The notes beneath the pieces are model-generated. The model searched no databases, had not been told where the DNA came from, and was given only the letters and a program-made list of their open reading frames with translations. A DNA stretch of 64,000 nucleotides, from positions 685,501 to 749,500 of the forward strand of contig NZ_CP144906.1 in the NCBI RefSeq assembly GCF_036699995.1, in the 5' to 3' direction. A program made the translations under genes and the position numbers. Shown here piece by piece: positions 46,497-56,118 of the stretch. Positions within the stretch are counted from its first letter, which is position 1, and each line of letters begins with the position of its first letter. The DNA is from Clostridium beijerinckii. Lineage in GTDB: Bacteria > Bacillota > Clostridia > Clostridiales > Clostridiaceae.

Positions 46497-46556
46497 GGCG
46501 ATATTTTGTTAATTCGATTATAATGGATTAACAAAATATCGCCACTTCTATTTTTT
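46497..46556 (+). terminator. Terminator after the HTH-TPR pair
   Basis: A perfect 17-bp stem: GGCGATATTTTGTTAAT (46497-46513) with ATTAACAAAATATCGCC (46527-46543), followed by ACTTCTATTTTTT. Confidence 0.9.
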
Positions 46557-46629
46557 ATATTCACAATTAAGCCTTTAAGATCAGTAATGATATATTTAAG
46601 CTATTAAATTCATATGGATATTATTGTTA

Positions 46630-47016
46630 CTAATTTTTTGAACAAGAGTCAATGAAGTAATCTAATAAATCATCTATATTAATAACTCCTACAATTTTTC
46701 CGTCTTCAATAACAGGCATTGTTATAATATCATTTTCTCTTAGACGCTTAGCTACAGTGAGTAGATCTTCGTCAGATTGCGCAGAGATAACTGATTTTGA
46801 CATAACCCACTCAACTGGACAGCTAACATAATGTCCTGGATGTATCATGAATCTATATATATCAGCTTTTACTATCATTCCTACTACAATTTCTTTATCA
46901 TCTACTACTGGCATTCCATTAATATTAAGTTTGTCCATAAAATCTAAAGCTTTATCTATAGTATCGTTTACATTAATTGTATGGAAATTTGGTTTAATGA
47001 TAGAACTTATTTTCAT
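46630..47016 (-). CDS. CBS-domain pair protein
   Basis: 128 residues made of two CBS motifs in tandem (about 8-60 and 72-124): DTIDKALDFMDKLNINGMPVVDDKEIVVGMI and DEDLLTVAKRLRENDIITMPVIEDGKIVGVINIDDLLDY. Such stand-alone Bateman modules bind adenine nucleotides such as AMP, ATP or c-di-AMP and often regulate partners. The ATG at 47016 follows AGAGGTGATGTT; an upstream in-frame ATG at 47067 would add 17 unlikely residues. Convergent with the HTH-TPR operon and divergent from clpB. No partner can be named. Confidence 0.85.
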   Translation of the reverse strand: MKISSIIKPNFHTINVNDTIDKALDFMDKLNINGMPVVDDKEIVVGMIVKADIYRFMIHPGHYVSCPVEWVMSKSVISAQSDEDLLTVAKRLRENDIITMPVIEDGKIVGVINIDDLLDYFIDSCSKN

Positions 47017-47162
47017 AACATCACCTCTTTTAAAAAAGTTTAATATCGTTAAGCTGTAAAATAACAAGCTAATAATATTTATATTACTATTTTACTATAA
47101 AACAACAAAATTTAAAATAAATCTTTAGATGATAAAAAAATTTAAAAAAAGGCTGAATAAAC

Positions 47163-47179
47163 TTTGACTTTCTTTGACC
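47163..47179 (-). promoter_or_regulatory. CtsR heat-shock operator
   Basis: Minus-strand reading: GGTCAAA-GAA-AGTCAAA. This matches the CtsR consensus heptad repeat (A/GGTCAAA-NAN-A/GGTCAAA) exactly. It overlaps the likely clpB promoter, where TTGACT or TTGACC can act as -35. Confidence 0.9.
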
Positions 47180-47281
47180 TATGTATTATTATATAAGTAA
47201 AGAGGAATTATTTAGGTATAGTGATAAAGTAGTTTTAATAATAATTTCGAAATTTAACATAGAGATCTAGGAGGAATAAGT

Positions 47282-49873
47282 ATGAATATTGATAAAATGA
47301 CGTTGAGAGTTCAACAAGCATTGAATGATGCCAATGTTACAGCTGTTAAATTTAATCATCAGCAAATAGATTTAATTCATCTTTTTTCAGCTCTTGTAGA
47401 GCAGGAGGACGGGTTAGTCCCTAATATTCTTACTAAAATGGGTGTATCAGTAAAGAATCTAAAAGCTTCAGTAAATAAAGAATTAGATGCAATGCCAAAG
47501 GTTTTAGGAGAAGGAGTTGGCAATGTATATATAACTAGAAAAGTAGAGGAAGTGTTAATTAAAGCTGAAGAATTTTCGAAACAGTTTGAAGATTCATATG
47601 TTAGTGTTGAACATTTAATGCTTGCTATTATAGAAATAGATAACAATCAAGTTTCTAAAATATTAAAGCAATATAATATAACCAAGGATAATTTCTTAAA
47701 AGTTCTTTCTGAAGTTAGAGGAAGTCAAAGAGTTGAAACGCAAGATCCAGAAGGGACATATGATGCATTAGCAAAGTATGGAACTAATTTAGTTGACCTT
47801 GCTAAAAAGCATAAGTTAGATCCTGTTATAGGAAGAGATGAAGAAATAAGAAGGACAATAAGAATTTTATCAAGGAGAACCAAGAATAATCCAGTCTTAA
47901 TAGGTGAACCTGGTGTTGGTAAAACAGCGATTATTGAAGGATTAGCTGAAAGAATAGTTAGAGGAGATGTTCCAGAAGGCCTTAAGGATAAAATTATATT
48001 TGCCTTGGATATGGGATCTTTGATTGCCGGAGCTAAGTATAGAGGTGAATTTGAAGAAAGATTAAAAGCAGTATTAAAAGAAGTTCAAAGCAGTGAGGGT
48101 AGAATATTACTATTCATAGATGAAATTCATACAATAGTTGGAGCAGGTAAGACTGATGGAGCAATGGATGCTGGTAATTTGATTAAGCCATTATTAGCAA
48201 GAGGAGAGCTGCATTGTATAGGTGCAACAACTTTTGATGAATATAGAAAATATATTGAGAAAGATAAAGCTTTAGAAAGAAGATTTCAACCAGTAATTAT
48301 AGATGAACCTACAGTGGAGGATACAATTGCAATACTAAGAGGATTAAAAGAAAGGTTTGAAATCCATCATGGGATTAGAATTCATGATTCAGCTATAGTA
48401 GCTGCTGCAAAGCTTTCTGATCGATATATTCAAGATAGATATATGCCTGATAAGGCAATTGATTTAATTGATGAAGCTGGAGCTATGATAAGATCTGAGA
48501 TAGATTCCCTTCCAACAGAACTTGATGTTATAAGAAGAAAAATATTTAAGTTAGAAATAGAAAAAGAAGCTCTATCAAAAGAGAAGGATGAGGGCTCAAA
48601 AAATAGGTTAGATGACCTAGAGAAAGAACTTGCAGGATTAAAAGAAAAGAATGATGAAATGACTGCAAAATATACCAAAGAAAAAGAGCAAATCACAGCT
48701 ATTAAAACCTTAAAAAGTGAGTTAGATGATGCTAGAGGAGAAATAGAAGTAGCTCAGAGAAACTTTGATTATAATAAAGTTGCTGAGATTCAATATAGTA
48801 GGATTCCTGCTTTAGAAGAAAAAATCAAGCAAAAAGAAATTGAACTAAGAGAAAATTATGAAGGTGCTTTATTAAAAGAGGAAGTAACAGAGCAAGAGGT
48901 ATCTGCTGTACTTTCTAAATGGACTGGAATTCCTGTAACTAATTTACTTGAAGGAGAAAGAGAAAAACTTTTAAGACTAGAAGATGATATGAGTAATAGA
49001 GTTATAGGGCAGGGTGAGGCGATAGAAGCTGTAACTAATGCAATACTCAGAGCAAGAGCTGGGCTTAAAGATATCAATAGACCAATAGGATCATTTATAT
49101 TCCTAGGGCCAACAGGAGTTGGTAAAACAGAGCTTGCAAAAACACTAGCTAGAAATTTATTTGATTCAGAAGAAAATATTATTCGTATTGATATGTCAGA
49201 ATATATGGAGAAGCACTCAGTATCTAGATTAGTTGGAGCGCCTCCAGGATATGTAGGTTATGATGAAGGTGGTCAGCTAACAGAAGCTGTAAGAAGAAAA
49301 CCATATAGTGTAATTTTATTTGATGAAATTGAAAAAGCGCATGAAGATGTGTTTAATATATTCCTTCAGATATTAGATGATGGTAGACTAACTGATAATA
49401 AGGGTAAAACAGTAGATTTTAAAAATACTATAATAATTATGACTTCAAATATTGGAAGTGAATATTTATTAGAAAATACTAATGAAGATCATGTTGATGA
49501 AGAAATAAAATCAAAAGTAATGAGTGTTTTAAAATCAAGATTTAAACCGGAATTTTTAAATAGAGTAGACGATACTATAATGTTTAAACCTTTGGCAGAG
49601 TCTGGTATTAAGAAAATTATAGATATATTCTTAAGAGAAGTAAGTTTGAGGTTAAAAGATAAAAATATCGAAATAGAAGTTACAGATAAAGCAAAAACAA
49701 TAATGGCAAGAGAAGGTTATGATGTAGTTTATGGAGCAAGGCCATTAAAAAGATATATACAGAACACTTTAGAGAATAGACTCGCTAGGATGATAATTAA
49801 GGGTGAACTAAGTTATGGATCTAAGGTTTTGATTGATAGTAAAGATGAAGAAATAATAATAAAACCACTTTAG
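47282..49873 (+). CDS. clpB: Chaperone disaggregase ClpB
   Basis: 863-residue Hsp100 AAA+ protein that unfolds aggregated proteins with DnaK. Clp N-domain (about 1-145), first AAA domain with [10 protein letters not shown] and LFIDEIH, the middle coiled-coil domain (about 410-520, rich in Glu/Lys) that separates ClpB from ClpC, then the second AAA domain with [12 protein letters not shown] and LFDEIEKAH, and the C-terminal D2 small domain with [10 protein letters not shown]. No IGF/L ClpP-binding loop is seen, so it is a disaggregase and not a protease partner. AGGAGGAATAAGTATG start; CtsR-controlled. Confidence 0.96.
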   Translation: MNIDKMTLRVQQALNDANVTAVKFNHQQIDLIHLFSALVEQEDGLVPNILTKMGVSVKNLKASVNKELDAMPKVLGEGVGNVYITRKVEEVLIKAEEFSKQFEDSYVSVEHLMLAIIEIDNNQVSKILKQYNITKDNFLKVLSEVRGSQRVETQDPEGTYDALAKYGTNLVDLAKKHKLDPVIGRDEEIRRTIRILSRRTKNNPVLIGEPGVGKTAIIEGLAERIVRGDVPEGLKDKIIFALDMGSLIAGAKYRGEFEERLKAVLKEVQSSEGRILLFIDEIHTIVGAGKTDGAMDAGNLIKPLLARGELHCIGATTFDEYRKYIEKDKALERRFQPVIIDEPTVEDTIAILRGLKERFEIHHGIRIHDSAIVAAAKLSDRYIQDRYMPDKAIDLIDEAGAMIRSEIDSLPTELDVIRRKIFKLEIEKEALSKEKDEGSKNRLDDLEKELAGLKEKNDEMTAKYTKEKEQITAIKTLKSELDDARGEIEVAQRNFDYNKVAEIQYSRIPALEEKIKQKEIELRENYEGALLKEEVTEQEVSAVLSKWTGIPVTNLLEGEREKLLRLEDDMSNRVIGQGEAIEAVTNAILRARAGLKDINRPIGSFIFLGPTGVGKTELAKTLARNLFDSEENIIRIDMSEYMEKHSVSRLVGAPPGYVGYDEGGQLTEAVRRKPYSVILFDEIEKAHEDVFNIFLQILDDGRLTDNKGKTVDFKNTIIIMTSNIGSEYLLENTNEDHVDEEIKSKVMSVLKSRFKPEFLNRVDDTIMFKPLAESGIKKIIDIFLREVSLRLKDKNIEIEVTDKAKTIMAREGYDVVYGARPLKRYIQNTLENRLARMIIKGELSYGSKVLIDSKDEEIIIKPL

Positions 49874-49890
49874 TAAAAAATAAGTTTTAT

Positions 49891-49932
49891 AAAATTCCTG
49901 TAGATAAATGTGATCTATAGGAATTTTTTTAT
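49891..49932 (+). terminator. Terminator after clpB
   Basis: AAAATTCCTGTAGA (49891-49904) pairs with TCTATAGGAATTTT (49913-49926), followed by TTTT. Confidence 0.9.
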
Positions 49933-50062
49933 TCTTTAGTGATTAAGAAAAATCCGTTAGCAACTTTTTTAGCAGTTAATAGGAATGGTGACATTTGTAT
50001 GAGATAATATATTTTAATTCTTCATAATAGTTATATATGTAAATAATAATTAAAATAAGAAA

Positions 50063-50098
50063 AGAGGCAACTTTTAGCAAGTGCCTCTTTATAATTTA
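50063..50098 (-). terminator. Terminator of the ECF S-component gene
   Basis: AGAGGCA (50063-50069) and TGCCTCT (50092-50098) form the stem; on the minus strand the 3' side runs into TTTTCTTATTTT. Confidence 0.8.
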
Positions 50099-50140
50099 TA
50101 TTCTTTAAAAAATATTTCATTTTACTTGTTTAGAGTCTAG

Positions 50141-50737
50141 TTAAACTTTTTTCTTAATTCTAAATATCGCTACAATTACAGGAACTGATATTACAGCACT
50201 CACTATAGCTTCAGGAACTCCATTTGTTAAACCAATGGTTGCAATTGCAATACCAGCAGTTTGTGGGTTTATCTTTAAAATAGCAGAGTATCTTTCTAAA
50301 TAGAATACGTAAGTTAAACCCAAAACACCTATAGTGTTAATTAATGTAGCACAGATTGATGCGATTGCGATACTAATGCTTTGATTTTTAAATCTCTTTC
50401 TAAGAAGTATATACACATAGTATGCTACAATTCCAATTAGGACTCTAGGAACTAATGCAATTATAGGATTCCAAAATATAAATGATGTTGGACCAGGAGC
50501 AGTAAAATTTTGATACATTGAGAATAAACCAAAAACTAATCCAACTAGGGATCCAACTATAGGTCCTTCAACTATCGCACCTATAATAACTGGAATATGC
50601 ATTATAGTAGCTTTTACAGGTGGAATTGGTATGAACCCAAGTCCAGTTAATCCTAAGAAAATTGAAATTGCAGAAAGCATTCCGATCATTGCAATCTGTC
50701 TAACTGAAAATTTAGATTTAGTATAGCCTCTTTCCAT
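50141..50737 (-). CDS. ECF transporter S component, substrate unassigned
   Basis: 198-residue membrane protein with about five to six helices of the ECF substrate-capture fold. Marks are the N-terminal FSVRQIAMIGMLSAISIFLGL helix, PVKATIMHIPVIIGAIVEGPIVGSLVGLVFGLFSM, and PRVLIGIVAYYVYILLRKRF. It would dock on a shared EcfAA'T module encoded elsewhere. The pattern resembles PanT/FolT-like generic S subunits, but the vitamin cannot be assigned. No TPP, FMN, THF or preQ1 riboswitch is recognised in its own upstream region; the TPP riboswitch at 51.1 kb faces the other way. CGGAGGTACCTTATG gives the start. Confidence 0.82.
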   Translation of the reverse strand: MERGYTKSKFSVRQIAMIGMLSAISIFLGLTGLGFIPIPPVKATIMHIPVIIGAIVEGPIVGSLVGLVFGLFSMYQNFTAPGPTSFIFWNPIIALVPRVLIGIVAYYVYILLRKRFKNQSISIAIASICATLINTIGVLGLTYVFYLERYSAILKINPQTAGIAIATIGLTNGVPEAIVSAVISVPVIVAIFRIKKKV

Positions 50738-51072
50738 AAGGTACCTCCGTTCTTATTCCTTGACATATGGATATAATTCGGAAAAATATATAATATATAC
50801 GAATTTCCGTTCAGCTTCTAATTGAATACCGACATATATTATTTTACCACGTTAGAAAAAATGTTCAATTATATTTTAAAAATATAAACTTAAATATAGG
50901 AATAATAATTACTGTTTCTATACTTAATTATGTTAACTTAGAAAAAAGTTGATTTATATTTAAAATATGATTAAATTCACAAGTCTAATTTATGGATTTG
51001 ATCCATAAAAATTTGAATTATAAGAAATAAAATGATAATATATAACCATAATAGAAATTGAATAGTATAAAA
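50738..51072. other. Divergent regulatory region
   Basis: AT-rich DNA between the ECF gene and the TPP leader. On the minus strand a CGGAAA...TTTTCCG hairpin lies about 50-90 nt before the ECF start; it is not part of a riboswitch class I recognise. No ORF. Confidence 0.5.
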
Positions 51073-51074
51073 AG

Positions 51075-51214
51075 GCTAGGGGTGCTAATTTAATTGGCTG
51101 AGAGAAGCTTATTTGCTTTAACTCTTTTGACCTGATGTGGCTAATACCACCGTAGGGAAGCAATAAATATTTTAGAAGATTTATAAGACTTACCTTAGGG
51201 TAAGTCTTTTTATT
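51075..51214 (+). ncRNA. TPP riboswitch (THI element) with terminator
   Basis: Core AGGGGTGCTAATT...GGCTGAGAGAAGC, then CTCTTTTGACCTGATGTGG-TAATACCACCGTAGGGAAGCA to about 51165, matching the THI-box consensus. The terminator AGACTTACC (51186-51194) pairs with GGTAAGTCT (51199-51207), followed by TTTTATT. Thiamin pyrophosphate should shut off thiF-tenI. Confidence 0.96.
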
Positions 51215-51361
51215 CTCTAGTAATTTATTATGGAAGCCAAATAAGTAGATGTTCTGCCCATTGGTAGTATAAATTATGAAAAAAGACTGATAAGAAAATA
51301 ATGAGTAAATAATAAGTAGATACATTAAGTTTTAAAATTTATTTAGATTGGGGATATTAGT

Positions 51362-52165
51362 TTGAAAGTTTTAGTAAATGAAAGAGAAATAGATATTGAG
51401 GGAGAAATTACTGCATTTGAAGTTAGAAACAAGATAAAAAGTGATGCGGATATAGTTATTTTAAATGGCTTTCCAATTAAACAAGATTATTCTCTAAATG
51501 AAGGAGATAAAGTTACTTTAATCAAGAGAGGCGAGGTGCCTAAAAAAGAAGAGTTAGAGGCATTAATGGTAAGTAGACATACTCCAAAGGTTCACGAGAA
51601 AGTTAAGAAGGCGAAGATAGCTATTGCTGGACTTGGTGGACTGGGTTCAACAGTAGCATTAGCATTGGGAAGAGTTGGTGTTGGACACATAAAAATAATA
51701 GATTTTGATGTGGTTGAACCAAGTAATTTAAACAGACAACAATACTTTATAAGACATATTGGAATGAAAAAATGCCATGCATTAAAAGAAATATTGTTAG
51801 AAATCAATCCGTTCATAAATATCGAAGTTGTTGATACGTATGTAGATAAGGATAACATTAAAGATTTATTTGAGGATATGGATATTGTAATTGAAGCATT
51901 TGATGGCGCAGAAAATAAAGCGATGATAGTTAGAGAAGTTTTACTTCAGACAGAAAAGCCAAAGGTTATTTCAGCATCAGGTATGGCAGGGTATTATTCT
52001 AATAATCTAATAATTAGCAAAAAAATAAATACAAGGCTATATATGTGTGGAGACTTTAAAAATGAGGCAAAAGTAAATGAGGGGTTAATGGCACCTAGGG
52101 TTGGTATCGCAGCTTGTCATGAAGCGAATATGGCTCTTAGATTAATATTAGGGGAAGAGGTATAA
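51362..52165 (+). CDS. thiF: ThiS adenylyltransferase ThiF with fused N-terminal ThiS-like domain
   Basis: Activates the C-terminus of sulfur carrier ThiS by adenylation in thiazole synthesis. 267 residues from a TTG. Residues 1-58 are a ThiS-like beta-grasp domain (MKVLVNEREIDIEGE...DKVTLIKRGEVP) without a terminal Gly-Gly, so it cannot itself carry sulfur. The E1-like domain follows: IAIAGLGGLGSTVALALG (ATP loop), DFDVVEPSNLNRQQY, and EAFDGAENK. It keeps only isolated cysteines (MCGDF and AACHEA), lacking the paired CxxC zinc motifs of E. coli ThiF. Directly behind the TPP riboswitch, with tenI 7 bases downstream. ThiS, ThiG and ThiH are not here. Confidence 0.88.
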   Translation: MKVLVNEREIDIEGEITAFEVRNKIKSDADIVILNGFPIKQDYSLNEGDKVTLIKRGEVPKKEELEALMVSRHTPKVHEKVKKAKIAIAGLGGLGSTVALALGRVGVGHIKIIDFDVVEPSNLNRQQYFIRHIGMKKCHALKEILLEINPFINIEVVDTYVDKDNIKDLFEDMDIVIEAFDGAENKAMIVREVLLQTEKPKVISASGMAGYYSNNLIISKKINTRLYMCGDFKNEAKVNEGLMAPRVGIAACHEANMALRLILGEEV

Positions 52166-52172
52166 ACTAAAG

Positions 52173-52823
52173 ATGTCTGTAATTGGAATAACAAATAGAA
52201 AACTTTGTAGTGACTTTTTTTATCAAATAAAGAAAATATCAGAATCTAATCTAGATTTCTTAATTATACGAGAAAAAGATTTAAGCAGTGAAGAGCTAAT
52301 AATATTAGTTTTGAAAGTAAAAGAGGAACTGAAAAATACAAATATCAGAATAATACTAAATTCCAATATAGATATTGCTAGAAAGTCCAATGTTGATGGA
52401 ATTCAGTTATCATTTAATGATTTTATAAATATTAGTAACAAGTTATGCACAGGAAGAGCAATAAATTCTAAAGAAATAGTGGATAATTTTCGATTTAGTG
52501 GGAATAAATATAAAATATATAAGATGATAGGCGTTTCAATACATAGTTGCGAAGAAGGTATACAGGCGGCTAAATTAGGAGCAGACTATGTTATTTATGG
52601 CCATGTGTTTGAAACTGATTGCAAAAAAGGGCTCCCTCCTAGAGGGATTAAGGAAATAGAGGCTCTTTCCAAGAAGATTAACATTCCCATCATCGGAATA
52701 GGCGGAATAAATCAAGATAATTATAAGAAAGTATTGGATGCTGGAGCAAGTGGAATTGCTATAATGTCTAGTTTAATGAAAGACAAAAATCCTGAAGAAT
52801 TAGTGAAATCTCTTTCTAAATAA
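52173..52823 (+). CDS. tenI: Thiazole tautomerase TenI (ThiE-like fold)
   Basis: 216-residue TIM-barrel of the thiamine-phosphate-synthase superfamily. The block YGHVFETDCKKGLPPRG (about 148-164) is nearly the same as in B. subtilis TenI, whereas ThiE normally has GPIFPTxTKxxA. TenI aromatises the thiazole phosphate product of ThiG. Ligand regions REKDLSSEEL, GIQLSFND and GIGGINQDN are also seen. The first residues MSVIGITNRKL make the family start. It overlaps no gene and is the last of the TPP-controlled pair. Calling it ThiE would be the common automated mistake, though real ThiE activity cannot be fully ruled out. Confidence 0.82.
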   Translation: MSVIGITNRKLCSDFFYQIKKISESNLDFLIIREKDLSSEELIILVLKVKEELKNTNIRIILNSNIDIARKSNVDGIQLSFNDFINISNKLCTGRAINSKEIVDNFRFSGNKYKIYKMIGVSIHSCEEGIQAAKLGADYVIYGHVFETDCKKGLPPRGIKEIEALSKKINIPIIGIGGINQDNYKKVLDAGASGIAIMSSLMKDKNPEELVKSLSK

Positions 52824-53006
52824 ACATTACTTTGATATATAAAAATCAAAGTACAAATACGAATAATTAAAATCAGCTAATATTAAAACCTAAAAACACT
52901 TGTAAATCTTAAGTGTTCATTATAAACTCTTTAAAGAAAGATATATTAAAGAATAATTAGTATCTATGACCTGGATGCTATTAAGATAATAAGGAGAAAT
53001 GAAATA

Positions 53007-53873
53007 ATGAGTACAATTGCAGGAAAAGGTTGTCCAAGAATTATACCAGATGGAGAAAAAAAGCCACTAGAAGAGATTGAAAAAGCTATAATTAAAAGCT
53101 ATAGAAAGCATATTTGGTCAAAATTTGTTAAGGCAATTAAAGAATATAATTTAATTCAAGAAGGAGATAAAATTGCTGTTGGAATTTCTGGAGGAAAAGA
53201 TAGTATACTTATGGCAAAATTATTTCAGGAGTTGCAAAGACATGGTCAAGTTAAATTTGAATTAGTATTTTTAGCTATGGATCCAGGGTATCATCCAGAT
53301 ATAAAAAATTTACTAATAGAAAATTGTGACCATCTAAATATTCCGATTCATATGTATGAGTCAGGCATTTTTGATGTTGTTGATAAAATGGCTAAGGATT
53401 ACCCATGTTACTTATGCGCAAGAATGAGAAGAGGCTCTCTTTATGCAAAAGCAAAAGAATTTGGATGTAATAAACTTGCATTAGGACATCATTATAATGA
53501 TGTAATTGAAACAACTATGCTAAACATTTTATATGGTGGTAATTTTAAGACAATGTTGCCTAAATTAAAAGCCAAAAACTTTGAAGGTTTAGAATTAATT
53601 AGGCCTATGTATTTTATAGAGGAAGAGTATATAAAAAGATTTATAAATTATAGTGGTATATGGCCATTGAATTGCGCTTGCATGGTTGCAGCTGAAAGAA
53701 TAGGTAATAAGAGATATGAAATAAAAGATCTTATTAAAGAATTAAAGAAGAATTTTAGTGGAGTTGAAAAGTCTATATTTAAAGCAGCTGAAAATGTTAG
53801 TATGGATTCAATATTAGGTTGGCAAAAAGGTGAAGAAAAGCATTCTTTTCTAGATTATTACGATGAAGAGTAG
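53007..53873 (+). CDS. TtcA-family tRNA thiolation ATPase
   Basis: 288-residue N-type ATP pyrophosphatase. The PP-loop SGGKDS is near residue 62. Two CxxC pairs, CYLC (about 135-138) and CACM (about 227-230), would hold the [4Fe-4S] cluster used by TtcA to thiolate cytidine 32 of tRNA. GHHYNDVIETTMLNILYGG is the second family motif. AAGGAGAAATGAAATAATG gives the start. Its place next to thiamine sulfur genes may be chance: a 180-bp AT-rich gap separates them. Clostridia hold several TtcA-like paralogues, so the precise tRNA target is uncertain. Confidence 0.88.
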   Translation: MSTIAGKGCPRIIPDGEKKPLEEIEKAIIKSYRKHIWSKFVKAIKEYNLIQEGDKIAVGISGGKDSILMAKLFQELQRHGQVKFELVFLAMDPGYHPDIKNLLIENCDHLNIPIHMYESGIFDVVDKMAKDYPCYLCARMRRGSLYAKAKEFGCNKLALGHHYNDVIETTMLNILYGGNFKTMLPKLKAKNFEGLELIRPMYFIEEEYIKRFINYSGIWPLNCACMVAAERIGNKRYEIKDLIKELKKNFSGVEKSIFKAAENVSMDSILGWQKGEEKHSFLDYYDEE

Positions 53874-53962
53874 ACTTAAGTAACTAAAAGTATTTATTAA
53901 TTTGAAAATGTATGTTATGCTATAATTAACCATATACCAATAGATGAAAAGGAAGAGTAGAG

Positions 53963-54154
53963 ATGGAAAATAATCCTATGGGGATCAGTGATCCAAACAT
54001 ATTGTTAAGTGTAATAAACATGAAATTAAGAGATCAATATGGGTCATTAGATATTCTTTGTGATGATTTAGAATTATCTAAAGACGATATAATAAATATA
54101 TTAATAAATATCGGATATAAATACGATGAAGAAGAAAATCAATTTAAGAATTAG
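53963..54154 (+). CDS. DUF4250-family small protein
   Basis: 63 residues with the family pattern DPNILLSVINMKLRDQYGSLDILCDDLELSKDDIINILINIGYKYDEEENQF: two or three short helices that resemble a mini helix-turn-helix, then a conserved YxYDEExNQF tail. Found widely in clostridia, function unknown. GGAAGAGTAGAG precedes the ATG. It may form an operon with the small membrane protein just downstream. Confidence 0.82.
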   Translation: MENNPMGISDPNILLSVINMKLRDQYGSLDILCDDLELSKDDIINILINIGYKYDEEENQFKN

Positions 54155-54199
54155 AGTCTTAATAAATAATTATTCATAAAGTTAGGAAGGTGATGTTAT

Positions 54200-54310
54200 A
54201 TGAATTTAAAAAAGACAGGCAAATTAATTACTGTTATAGCAGCAACAGCAGCTTTAATAGCATCATTAGCAAATGATAAGAAATCTAAAGATTCTAACAA
54301 ACAGGAATAG
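54200..54310 (+). CDS. Tiny single-helix membrane protein, 36 residues
   Basis: Short ORF with a strong ribosome site (AGGAAGGTGATGTTATATG). It reads MNLKKTGKLITVIAATAALI then ASLANDKKSKDSNKQE: a basic start, one Ala/Ile-rich membrane helix (about 8-24) and a charged tail. Clear ribosome site and clean coding pattern support it. It is similar in form to small spore or stress proteins; function unknown. It lies between DUF4250 and the GGDEF/EAL gene. Confidence 0.7.
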   Translation: MNLKKTGKLITVIAATAALIASLANDKKSKDSNKQE

Positions 54311-54346
54311 TATAAATTAGAGAATTATGTGAAGGATTGTATATAT

Positions 54347-56092
54347 ATGATTAGGGAGGAACTTCAATTAAATCATGAGGAAATATTTGATTCTATAGCA
54401 ATTTTGGGCGTTAATATAATTTGGAATCAATCAGAGCTTAAATTAATAATTGATGATACAATGAAAAGTTTTTTTGAAGAGTATGATACTAAGAATGAAA
54501 CTTTAGATCAATTTATAAATTTTGTTGTTGAAGAAGATAAACAAAATGTTTTAAGCTTTTTCTCTCAAGATTTAAAGAGACACTATATAAATAGAGAACA
54601 AATGCAGCTACAATATAAGATGGAAAGTCCTAGGGGGAACATTGTTGAGTTTATTCTTGTCGGGAAGTCAATTAAAAGTAATGAACAGTATTATTTTACT
54701 GGAACTAGTTATTGTTTTAAAGACTTAGAGAATGAATATGGTGACATAGATTCTTTGATGAAAAATTGGAAAGAATCTATGATAAATAAAACAATAGATT
54801 CAATAATTCATAGTGATAGAATTACAGGGCTACCTAATAAATATTTTTTCAAGAACACGGTAGCCAAAATGTTGAAAAATGTTGTTAATAATAATACTAG
54901 AGCCGCGATGCTGATAATAGATTTAGATAATTTTAAATATGTAAACGACTCCTACGGGCATGATTTTGGAGATTTAGTGTTAAAAGAAGTGGGCTATAAT
55001 ATAGTCGAATCTGTTACAGAAGATATATTAGTATCAAGATATAGCGGAAATACTTTTCTGCTATTTAAGCCAAATATAATTGATATACAAGAAATTATAA
55101 CTTTGGGTAATGCTATAGCAAAGTCTTTTGAAAAACCTAATATAGTGAATGGAAGAAAAATATACTTAACAGCAAGTATTGGTGTTTCTCTATCTCCAGA
55201 TCACGGAATAGATTATAATACATTACTTAAAAATGCAGATGCAGCAATGTATGAAGCAAAGAAAAATGGTAAAAACGAGTGTGATTTTTTTGATGATAGC
55301 CTTTCTGATGAGCTAAACAGAGTTTATAGTTTGCAGAAAGGGTTGAGAACTGCACTACATAATAATGAATTATATGTGATGTTTCAACCTAAAGTATCGC
55401 TTGATGATTCTTTGGTAAACGGATTTGAAGCTTTAGCAAGATGGGAAAGTCGTGAATTTGGAATGGTAAGCCCGGCGGAGTTTATTCCGATCGCAGAAAG
55501 TTCAAAAATGATAATTCCAATTGGAAGTTTTGTTTTGGAAGAAGTATTTAAAAAGACGAAATGTCTTTTAAACGAAGGAAATGATAATTTTAAGATAGCA
55601 GTTAATTTATCTGAAATGCAGCTCAGAGAAGACGTTGTTTTATCAGACTTTAAGAAACTAATAAAAAAATATAAAATTCATCCCAAGTATATAGAAGTAG
55701 AAATAACAGAAAGTATGCTAATGAAGTCATTTGATAGAAATGTGAAGATCCTTCAGGAGATAAAAAAATTAGGAGTAAGCATTGCTTTAGATGATTTTGG
55801 GACGGGATACTCTTCGCTTAACTATTTAACAAAATTACCTATAGATGTGTTAAAGATAGATAGGAGTTTTGTAATTGATTTGATGAACAATCCTAAGAGT
55901 AAATGCATTGTAGAAAATATAATAAATTTATCACATCAATTAGGGATAGAAGTAGTGGCAGAAGGGGTTGAAGAAAAATCGCAAGTTGAATATTTAAGAA
56001 CAATATTATGTGATGTTGTTCAAGGATACTATTTCAGTAAACCTAGAATGTTTGACGCAATTAAGAACATAATCGGTAAGGAAATTTTATAA
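54347..56092 (+). CDS. PAS-like/GGDEF(degenerate)/EAL c-di-GMP phosphodiesterase
   Basis: 582 residues, cytoplasmic. The N-terminus (about 1-145) resembles a PAS sensor. The GGDEF domain (about 160-310) has the usual TGLPNKYFFK and DLDNFKYVNDSYGHDFGD motifs, but the signature is SGNTF (about residue 232) instead of GGDEF, so cyclase activity should be lost; GTP binding may persist as an allosteric input. The EAL domain (about 325-575) is intact: FEALARW, VNLSEMQL, EITES, LDDFGTGYSSLNYL, KIDRSFV and AEGVE. It should therefore hydrolyse c-di-GMP. I prefer the ATG at 54347 after AAGGA; a GTG at 54329 would add six residues. Confidence 0.9.
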   Translation: MIREELQLNHEEIFDSIAILGVNIIWNQSELKLIIDDTMKSFFEEYDTKNETLDQFINFVVEEDKQNVLSFFSQDLKRHYINREQMQLQYKMESPRGNIVEFILVGKSIKSNEQYYFTGTSYCFKDLENEYGDIDSLMKNWKESMINKTIDSIIHSDRITGLPNKYFFKNTVAKMLKNVVNNNTRAAMLIIDLDNFKYVNDSYGHDFGDLVLKEVGYNIVESVTEDILVSRYSGNTFLLFKPNIIDIQEIITLGNAIAKSFEKPNIVNGRKIYLTASIGVSLSPDHGIDYNTLLKNADAAMYEAKKNGKNECDFFDDSLSDELNRVYSLQKGLRTALHNNELYVMFQPKVSLDDSLVNGFEALARWESREFGMVSPAEFIPIAESSKMIIPIGSFVLEEVFKKTKCLLNEGNDNFKIAVNLSEMQLREDVVLSDFKKLIKKYKIHPKYIEVEITESMLMKSFDRNVKILQEIKKLGVSIALDDFGTGYSSLNYLTKLPIDVLKIDRSFVIDLMNNPKSKCIVENIINLSHQLGIEVVAEGVEEKSQVEYLRTILCDVVQGYYFSKPRMFDAIKNIIGKEIL

Positions 56093-56118
56093 AAGTGTTG
56101 ACAAACACTATCTGAGGA

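Noticed and set aside
52173..52823. Thiamine-phosphate synthase (ThiE) as the product name
   Set aside because: The FETDCKKG block and lack of the ThiE TxTK pyrophosphate motif fit TenI better.
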